From: Catenulispora pinisilvae
GTDB lineage: Bacteria; Actinomycetota; Actinomycetes; Streptomycetales; Catenulisporaceae
Assembly: GCF_015356865.1 (NCBI RefSeq)
Contig: NZ_JAAFZA010000098.1
Location: 1 to 36,138 of the forward strand
Reading direction: 5' to 3'
Length of the DNA stretch: 36,138 nt
Shown here: one piece after another, positions 31,339-36,138 of the stretch
Numbering within the stretch: the first letter of the stretch is position 1
Layout: each line of letters begins with the position of its first letter
Notes under the pieces: model-generated
What the model was told of the DNA's origin: nothing
What the model saw: only the letters and a program-made list of their open reading frames with translations
The model's database searches: none
Program-made: the position numbers and the translations under genes

Positions 31339-32058
31339 TCATGCCGAGAGCAGCGCCTCAGCCACCGTGTCCGGCCTGGTCAGCATGGTCATGTGAGTGC
31401 CCGGCAGCACCAGCGGGTCGACGCCGAGCCGCGCCGCGAACTCGGTGCCGGGCCGGGCCAAGGCGCTGTCGTCGGCGCACAGGACGTACGCCGCGTCCAC
31501 TCCGATCTCCGTGACCGGCGGCAGGTCGAGGCTGCCGGTCATATAGCCGCCCGGCTGCGGCAGCAGCAGCCGGCTCACGAGTTCCTGGAGCGGCGCGGGG
31601 TCTCCCGGCATGAGCACATTTCGAACCGCGTCGAGGTCGAGTGGGACGGTGGCATCGGGGGTGGCCTTGATGGCCTGCCGGATCATCTCGCCGTAGTGCT
31701 CGTTCTCGTCGAGCATTGACATGCCCCGCTCGGGAACCACCGCGCTGAAGTAGATCACCTTCGCGACGCGGCCCACCAGCCGGTGGGCGGCCCCGGTGGC
31801 CGGGTATCCGCCCCAGCTGTGGCAGACCAGGACCACATCGGACAGGTCGCGGCGCTCGACCTCACCGACCACGTAGTCCACAGCGTCGGCAAGTTCGAGC
31901 CCTGCCGGCGAACCGTCATACGACAGCCCGGGCAGGGTCAGCGCCAGAGCCCGATGACCGCGCTCGACCAGCGCCCGGGCCACCGGCTGCCAACTCCAGC
32001 CTCCCAGCCATGCGCCGGGAATCAGGACGAACGTCTGCACGCGCTTGCCGTCGGTCAT
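31339..32058 (-). CDS. alpha/beta hydrolase, EstC/MES-like
   Basis: The 239-residue protein resembles salicylate methyl-esterase and EstC-type hydrolases: FVLIPGAWLGGWSWQPVA (oxyanion region), VVLVCHSWGGYPA with nucleophile Ser81, the acid in YVLCADDSALARP, and the histidine in LPGTHMTMLTRPDTVAEAL. It should cut small esters; similar proteins act in polyketide tailoring or pyrethroid breakdown, but the substrate here is unknown. It is separated from the hemerythrin gene by 163 bp with a strong hairpin, so it may be partly co-transcribed. Confidence 0.88.
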   Translation of the reverse strand: MTDGKRVQTFVLIPGAWLGGWSWQPVARALVERGHRALALTLPGLSYDGSPAGLELADAVDYVVGEVERRDLSDVVLVCHSWGGYPATGAAHRLVGRVAKVIYFSAVVPERGMSMLDENEHYGEMIRQAIKATPDATVPLDLDAVRNVLMPGDPAPLQELVSRLLLPQPGGYMTGSLDLPPVTEIGVDAAYVLCADDSALARPGTEFAARLGVDPLVLPGTHMTMLTRPDTVAEALLSA

Positions 32059-32116
32059 GTCAGATCTCTTCTCTTCTGGTCTAAGCGCGAGCTGGGCGGT
32101 GTGGGAAGTGGTGGAG

Positions 32117-32166
32117 GACCTGCGTCTCGCGCGCTATGCCGTGGCACGGAGTGCGGGACGCAGGTC
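32117..32166 (-). terminator. long-stem hairpin between the hemerythrin and hydrolase genes
   Basis: GACCTGCGTC (32117-32126) pairs exactly with GACGCAGGTC (32157-32166) and the stem continues four more pairs including one G-U. The loop contains a further short TGCC/GGCA stem. It lies 56 bp after the hemerythrin stop on the minus strand. It may be a terminator or an attenuator ahead of the hydrolase. Confidence 0.55.
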
Positions 32167-32221
32167 GCAGGGGGCCGATGCTCTTCTGTGGGTGTGGTGT
32201 CGGGTCGCTGGCGCGGGTCGG

Positions 32222-32872
32222 TCAGCCGCGGATCGCGGTGGTCTCGTGGGTGAACTGACGGTGGCCGATCAGCTTGTAGGCCAGACGAGCCGGGGCCGGA
32301 ACGACTTGCATGAACTTCTGCCGTTCGGCGTCACTGGCCTCCTCGGTGATGTGGCCGAGGATGACCAGCCGCCGGGTGAGCGGGATCGCGCTCATGCCGT
32401 GCTTGGCGAGCGCGTCCCATTCGCTTTGCGTGACCGTGACGGAGACGATCGGGAGCAGCTTCTCCTCCTCCTCGGCCAGGTGGGCGATCAGTGTCGGCAT
32501 CGTGGCTTCGACGCGGGTCGCCATCCGCTCGCCGGCGGCGGCGTCAGCGCTCGCCGTCCACCCCGGCAGTTCCGCCTCCAGAGCCCTGACAGCCTCGTCG
32601 ACCTGCATGTGTTGCGTATCCATCCGGTCCATCAGCTCCGGGTCGAGCGCGGCTCGCTCACGCAGCAAGGGAAAGAGCAGTTCGTCCTCGCCGGTGTGGT
32701 GCGTGTGCAGGAAGTCCAACATCTCGTGGGCATGCGCGCCGATGACTTTGGATCGGGCCCGGTCATCGGCCGCGGAGCGGAACAGTCGGGGCAGCAGCCC
32801 GAACTCGCGCCGCAGGACGCGGTGGATCAGCACCATCTCGTGGGTGTCGACGCGGGGCCCGGGCGTGCTCAT
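32222..32872 (-). CDS. hemerythrin-like (HHE) domain protein
   Basis: The 216-residue protein has a four-helix hemerythrin domain with the expected iron-ligand series: His in HEMVLIHRVLRREF (about 11-17), HTHHTGEDELLFPLL (about 53-66), THMQ/QHMQVDEAV (about 88) and IAHLAEEEEKLLPIV (about 128-136). Such di-iron proteins bind oxygen, NO or peroxide. The C-terminal 60 residues (RRLVILGHITEEASDAERQKFMQVVPAPARLAYKLIGHRQF) are seen in actinobacterial members. Its ATG overlaps the stop of the NmrA-like gene (ATGA), so the two are co-translated. Confidence 0.9.
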   Translation of the reverse strand: MSTPGPRVDTHEMVLIHRVLRREFGLLPRLFRSAADDRARSKVIGAHAHEMLDFLHTHHTGEDELLFPLLRERAALDPELMDRMDTQHMQVDEAVRALEAELPGWTASADAAAGERMATRVEATMPTLIAHLAEEEEKLLPIVSVTVTQSEWDALAKHGMSAIPLTRRLVILGHITEEASDAERQKFMQVVPAPARLAYKLIGHRQFTHETTAIRG

Positions 32873-33756
32873 CGTGACTCCCCGCCGGTTGCGGCGTCCT
32901 GGACGGCGTCCGGGGTGGGGAACTCGGCGCGATGGGCCTTGGCCCAGTCGGTGAAGCTGCGCGCCGGGCGGCCGGTGACTGCTGCGACATCGTTTGTCGG
33001 CTCGGAGTTGTACGGCTCCAGGGTGGAGCGGAACAGCTCGATGACTGCCTGCGCCTCCTCCTCGGGCATGCCGTAGGACACCATCTGCGAGACCATGCCG
33101 GCCGGATCGGCCTCGACGTAGCGCAGGTCGCGCGACAGCACCTCGCCCAGGAGCGTCACCTGGTCGGCGGGGCTGAGCGGGTCGGGGCCGGTGAGCTCGT
33201 AGACGCGGTGGTTGTGACCGTCCTGGGTGAGACAGGCCACTGCGACCGCCGCGATGTCCGCCGGGTCGACGACAGCGGCCCGGCCGGCGGCGAACGGCGC
33301 GTACACGACCTGATCGGCCGCGATCATCCCCGCCCAGTTGAGCGCGTTGGACATGAATCCGGTGGGCCGCAGGAACGACCATCCGATGCCGCTGTCGCGG
33401 ATCGTCTCCTCGCCGGCCCGGTGCAAGGCGGTGATCGGGTCGGCACCGTCGTGTCCGACGCTGCGCACGGAAAGCTTGACGATCCGCTCCACGCCCGCTC
33501 GCTGCGCCGCGGCCACCAGCCGGCGATCGTGTGCGGCGATGTTGAGCCCGTGGGTTATCGAGAACACCGCGTGTACGCCGTCCAGAACGGGTGTCAGGTC
33601 GCTGTCACCGAGATCGGCGACGACCTTCTGGGCTCCGTCGGGGAAGACCGCGCCAGGATCGCGGGTGAGGACCCGCAGGTTACCGGCCTGGGCGGGGAGC
33701 AGCGCTTTGATGACTTCCGAACCGACAGTGCCGGTGGCTCCGGTGATCAAAATCAT
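32869..33756 (-). CDS. NmrA-like NAD(P)-binding protein (atypical SDR)
   Basis: The 295-residue protein starts with the Rossmann motif ILITGATGTVGSEVIKALL and keeps the NmrA/quinone-oxidoreductase-like plan: LRVLTRDPGAV, ADLGDSDLTPVLDGVHAVFSI, AGVERIVKLSVRSV, ETIRDSGIGWSFLRPTGFMSNAL, VDPADIAAVAVACL, YELTGPDPLSPADQVTLLGEVL. Members reduce quinones or sense the NADP ratio. The start is ATG 33756, with AAGGA upstream; the longer frame to 33792 would cover the operator. The TAGTCA half-sites lie directly upstream. Confidence 0.9.
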   Translation of the reverse strand: MILITGATGTVGSEVIKALLPAQAGNLRVLTRDPGAVFPDGAQKVVADLGDSDLTPVLDGVHAVFSITHGLNIAAHDRRLVAAAQRAGVERIVKLSVRSVGHDGADPITALHRAGEETIRDSGIGWSFLRPTGFMSNALNWAGMIAADQVVYAPFAAGRAAVVDPADIAAVAVACLTQDGHNHRVYELTGPDPLSPADQVTLLGEVLSRDLRYVEADPAGMVSQMVSYGMPEEEAQAVIELFRSTLEPYNSEPTNDVAAVTGRPARSFTDWAKAHRAEFPTPDAVQDAATGGESR

Positions 33757-33794
33757 GAGTTCTGGTCCTTCTCTCTCAGCCTCGTCATCCAACT

Positions 33795-33822
33795 AGTCAG
33801 CTTTCATGACTACCATAGTCAC
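33795..33822. promoter_or_regulatory. TAGTCA operator cluster before the NmrA-hemerythrin operon
   Basis: TAGTCA (33795-33800), TGACTA (33808-33813) and TAGTCA (33817-33822) form an inverted repeat plus a third half-site, 39-66 bp upstream of the minus-strand start. The sequence AACTAGTCAG here is the exact complement of CTGACTAGTT before the MarR gene. Confidence 0.6.
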
Positions 33823-33941
33823 ACATCCGAACCGATGGCAACAGCGGCAGTCGCACGGCCGCAGAGCTGCCGCCCTGGCTGCCTGCTGGCCATGGGTGTC
33901 AGCCCAGCGAGCCCCGACAAGCCTTCGACTCCGGTTTGACA

Positions 33942-33960
33942 TAGTCAGTCAAGCTGACTA
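33942..33960. promoter_or_regulatory. perfect TAGTCAG palindrome before the NAD(P)-binding/monooxygenase operon
   Basis: TAGTCAG-TCAAG-CTGACTA has perfect 7-bp arms. It lies 137 bp before GTG 34097. The half-site is the same as in the cluster at 33795 and before the MarR and ABC genes. The 340-bp divergent region from 33757 to 34096 holds these sites and the repeated 15-mer at 33969; I see no gene in it. Confidence 0.65.
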
Positions 33961-33968
33961 GATTCATA

Positions 33969-33983
33969 AATGATCCTGACGAT
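33969..33983 (+). repeat. 15-mer shared with the region at 31239
   Basis: Second copy of AATGATCCTGACGAT, directly downstream of the TAGTCAG palindrome and within the leader region of the NAD(P)-binding gene. Confidence 0.8.
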
Positions 33984-34096
33984 ATTCCAGAGGCATGGGC
34001 GGCTCCGACCCGGCATGGGCGGGGACCGGGCCGGCCCCTGCCGCCCGGCCGCAACACCGGCACGCCCGTTCGTCGTTCAACAGAGAGGGAAGTATC

Positions 34097-34729
34097 GTGA
34101 AGTTTCTTGTCCTTGGAGCCACCGGACGCACCGGTGTCCTCTTCGTCAAGAAGGCACTCGACGAGGGACACCAGGTCACCGCCCTGGTTCGGCGGGCCGG
34201 CTCCGCCGTCGACCCGCGCGCTCAGATCGTCACCGGTGACGTCACCGACGCGGCCGTGATCGCGAAGGCGGCCCAGGGCCACGACGCGATCGTCAGCGCG
34301 CTCGGGGTGAAGAAGGCCAGCGAGACCCCGACACTGATTACCGACATGGTGCGCGCGGTCATCGCGTCCGCGAAGACTTCTGGCGTCGACCGCTTTATCC
34401 TGCTGTCCGCGTTTGGAGTCGGCGAATCCCTCGCCAAGGCCTCATTCCTCGTGGGCCCACTTTTCCGAACCTTGCTTCGGAAGCCTTATGCAGACAAGGC
34501 CGCCTCGGAAGTGCTCTTGAGGGCCAGCGATCTGAAGTGGACTCTCGAATATCCCGGTGCGCTGAACAACGGTGACAGCATGCGCTACAGCACCGCTGCG
34601 CTCGAGGACGTCAAGAAGATGCCGATCTTCCCCTCGGCCTCTCGCACAAACGTCGCCGATTTCCTGCTCCGCTCTGCCGTGGGAGACACCTTCATCCGTC
34701 AGATCGCAGTAGTCCTCGACGCCAAGTAG
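34097..34729 (+). CDS. NAD(P)-binding protein (atypical SDR, biliverdin-reductase-like)
   Basis: This 210-residue protein has a compact Rossmann fold: KFLVLGATGRTGVLFVKKALDEGHQVTALVRR at the start, IVTGDVTDAAVIAKAAQGHDAIVSALG, TSGVDRFILLSAFGVGESLAKAS, SEVLLRASDLKWTLEYPGALNNG, and ASRTNVADFLLRS. It lacks the YxxxK of classical SDRs. It probably acts on NADP-linked redox chemistry. The start is GTG 34097, because AGAGGGA precedes it and the fold starts at once. The monooxygenase gene begins 7 bp after its stop, so the two form an operon. Confidence 0.9.
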   Translation: MKFLVLGATGRTGVLFVKKALDEGHQVTALVRRAGSAVDPRAQIVTGDVTDAAVIAKAAQGHDAIVSALGVKKASETPTLITDMVRAVIASAKTSGVDRFILLSAFGVGESLAKASFLVGPLFRTLLRKPYADKAASEVLLRASDLKWTLEYPGALNNGDSMRYSTAALEDVKKMPIFPSASRTNVADFLLRSAVGDTFIRQIAVVLDAK

Positions 34730-34736
34730 GTCACCG

Positions 34737-35777
34737 ATGCACGCCCAAGAAACACCGACCACCAGCGTCGCTGCGGCTCGGGCCGATCGCATGGGTGGAA
34801 TACCTCTGTCGGCACTGGAATTAGCGATGCTCCAGGCGGGCGGCCGACCCGCGGATGCCCTGCGCGAAACCGCAGCTTTCGCACAGGAGTTGGAGGGGCT
34901 GGGTTACCGCCGGATCTGGTACGCCGAGCATCATCACTCGCTTTCGGTCGGCGCGTTCCCTCCGGCCATGCTGACAGCTCACTGTGCGACTTCCACTTCG
35001 GCCATCCGTCTCGGCTCCGGTGGGGTGCTGGCTCCGAACCATGCGCCGATCTCGCTGGCCGAGCACTTCGGGACGCTGGCCGCGCTGCACCCGGGCCGGA
35101 TCGACATGGGGATCGGCCGTGGGCCCGGCACATTCGACGAGGCCACCGCAAGGGCCCTGCGTCGCGGAGCCGGCCCGGCGACGGATGCGGAATACCGGCA
35201 AGACGTGGCAGCGATCCTGTCGTCGCTGGTCGACGAGGCCGCTCCGGACACCCTGCCGGAGCCCTGGCTGTTGGCGTCCAGCACCGCCGGCGCCGCGCTC
35301 GCTGCGGAGCTCGGCCTGCCGATCGCCTTCGCACACCACATCCGGCCGCAGAACACTGCGGAGGCATTGAAACGGTACCGGGCGGCGTTCATCCCTTCCC
35401 GCTGGTGCGAGCGGCCCCGGGTTCTGGTGTCCGTGCTGGCCGTGTGCGCCGAGACGGAGGAAGAAGCCGCGTGGCAGGCCGGCCCCTTCGCGGTGTTCAG
35501 GGATGCCCTCTTCAAGGGAGCCGGAGACGCTCATCCGTTTCGCACTCCTGCGGACGCGGCCACCCATCTGTTCACCGAGGAGGAACGAGACGTCCTGGCC
35601 GACTTTCGGACGCGGCAGGCTGTCGGATCGCCCGAGAACGTTGCGCGGCGCCTTGCCCAGCTGGCCGCCGAGACTGGAGCGGACGAACTGATGCTGTACA
35701 CACCGATCCACGACCTGCGCGCCCGCGTTCGCTCCTTCGAACTCGTCAAGGAGCACTTCACCGCTACGAGCGCCTGA
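34737..35777 (+). CDS. luciferase-like flavin monooxygenase (LLM class)
   Basis: The 346-residue protein has the bacterial-luciferase-like TIM barrel: PLSALELAMLQAGGRPADALRETAAFAQELEGLGYRRIWYAEHHHS, then SAIRLGSGGVLAPNHAPISLAEHFGTLAALHPGRIDMGIGRGPG, and a late GSPENVARRLAQLAAETGADELMLYTPIHDLRARVRSFELVKE. It matches the subgroup with a His-His-His after AE and should use reduced flavin to oxygenate a substrate, possibly supplied by a partner reductase. Codon 29 is TTA (34821). The operon partner is the preceding NAD(P)-binding protein. AGGT lies just before ATG 34737. Confidence 0.92.
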   Translation: MHAQETPTTSVAAARADRMGGIPLSALELAMLQAGGRPADALRETAAFAQELEGLGYRRIWYAEHHHSLSVGAFPPAMLTAHCATSTSAIRLGSGGVLAPNHAPISLAEHFGTLAALHPGRIDMGIGRGPGTFDEATARALRRGAGPATDAEYRQDVAAILSSLVDEAAPDTLPEPWLLASSTAGAALAAELGLPIAFAHHIRPQNTAEALKRYRAAFIPSRWCERPRVLVSVLAVCAETEEEAAWQAGPFAVFRDALFKGAGDAHPFRTPADAATHLFTEEERDVLADFRTRQAVGSPENVARRLAQLAAETGADELMLYTPIHDLRARVRSFELVKEHFTATSA

Positions 35778-35887
35778 CTCTGTTCCCTGCGGCGCCCGAA
35801 CGTGATCTCGTCTACTCGCCCGATGCAGCTCCCCGCACCCGGAATGCGTGTGAATCAGGGCAGAGCCGAAGTCACGACCAGAAACGC

Positions 35888-35921
35888 AAAACCCCAGCTC
35901 AGATTCCTGAACTGGGGTTTT
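35888..35921. terminator. bidirectional terminator between the monooxygenase gene and tRNA-Lys
   Basis: AAAACCCCAG (35888-35897) and CTGGGGTTTT (35912-35921) form a 10-bp stem, extended inside by TCAG/CTGA. The A-tract on one side and T-tract on the other give a T-rich end on both strands. It lies 9 bases beyond the 3' end of the minus-strand tRNA and about 110 bp after the plus-strand monooxygenase gene. Confidence 0.93.
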
Positions 35922-35929
35922 GCCACGGG

Positions 35930-36002
35930 TGCGCCGTCAGGGACTTGAACCCCGAACCCGCGGATTAAGAGTCCGCTGCTCTGCCAATTGAGCTAACGGC
36001 GC
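35930..36002 (-). tRNA. tRNA-Lys (anticodon CUU)
   Basis: On the minus strand a full cloverleaf reads acceptor GCGCCGT/ACGGCGC, D arm GCTC...GAGC, anticodon stem GCGGA/TCCGC with loop CTCTTAA (anticodon CTT, lysine AAG), and the T arm with GGTTCAAGTCC. The discriminator base is A (35930). CCA is not encoded and must be added. Confidence 0.95.
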
Positions 36003-36138
36003 TTGGTCTTGCCGGTGTCGCGTTGACGGATGAAACATTAGCAGACCACCGGCCGCGTCCCGAAATCGTTAACCGGGCGTCCCGGTTCGGCCACGTCGTG
36101 GCCACCGGGGGTGGGTGGCGTCGGTGAGTGGTGTTGGG
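36003..36138. other. region upstream of tRNA-Lys
   Basis: The last 136 bp contain no reading frame I can support. On the minus strand a TAATGT element around 36034-36039 could be the tRNA -10, but the -35 is not convincing. Confidence 0.3.

Overview
The window is very GC-rich DNA from an actinomycete: third codon positions are almost always G or C, GTG starts and ATGA/GTGA stop-start overlaps are common, and the families are typical of soil actinobacteria (SARP and LAL regulators, MmyB-type XRE regulators, SigK/RskA). I cannot name the genus. The layout is chromosomal, with no insertion sequence, phage gene, CRISPR array or rRNA, and one tRNA-Lys at the right end.

Layout. 1-5500: a thiolase remnant running into a FUSC-type membrane protein, a GNAT enzyme, a MerR regulator divergent from an HSL-family esterase, a PLP-dependent dehydratase, and a decayed LysR gene. 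5500-10320: a sigma-K locus (DUF302 gene, rskA, sigK on the minus strand; a membrane molybdopterin oxidoreductase and a fasciclin lipoprotein on the plus strand). Three promoters here share one motif, CCAATCC-N16-CGAAT/C. 10320-17800: an MmyB-type XRE regulator, DinB protein, a TetR regulator with a perfect operator before two alpha/beta hydrolases, a GNAT relic, a GlxA-type AraC regulator, GAPDH and a pentapeptide-repeat protein. 17800-21300: hydrolase plus DHA2 exporter, divergent from a second MmyB-type regulator. 21400-27200: a cell-wall group (NlpC-like hydrolase, peptidoglycan-binding protein, a 40-residue peptide) under a SARP regulator, facing a LAL regulator; an array of about 11 bp direct repeats lies between the two regulators. 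27200-30650: an unrecognised protein and a four-gene ABC exporter operon. 30650-35780: a MarR-centred group (hydrolase, hemerythrin protein, two NmrA-like proteins, luciferase-like monooxygenase) with a recurring TAGTCAG half-site. 35888-36002: terminator and tRNA-Lys.

Two patterns stand out. First, the sigma-K locus looks like a self-contained regulon whose promoters can be read directly, one giving a probably leaderless mRNA. Second, many genes end in short tandem repeats that copy the stop codon and its surroundings (units of 9 to 35 bp). Several units are not a multiple of three, so stops fall in all frames. In one case the neighbour's stop repeat has been read through as the C-terminal tail of the convergent gene.
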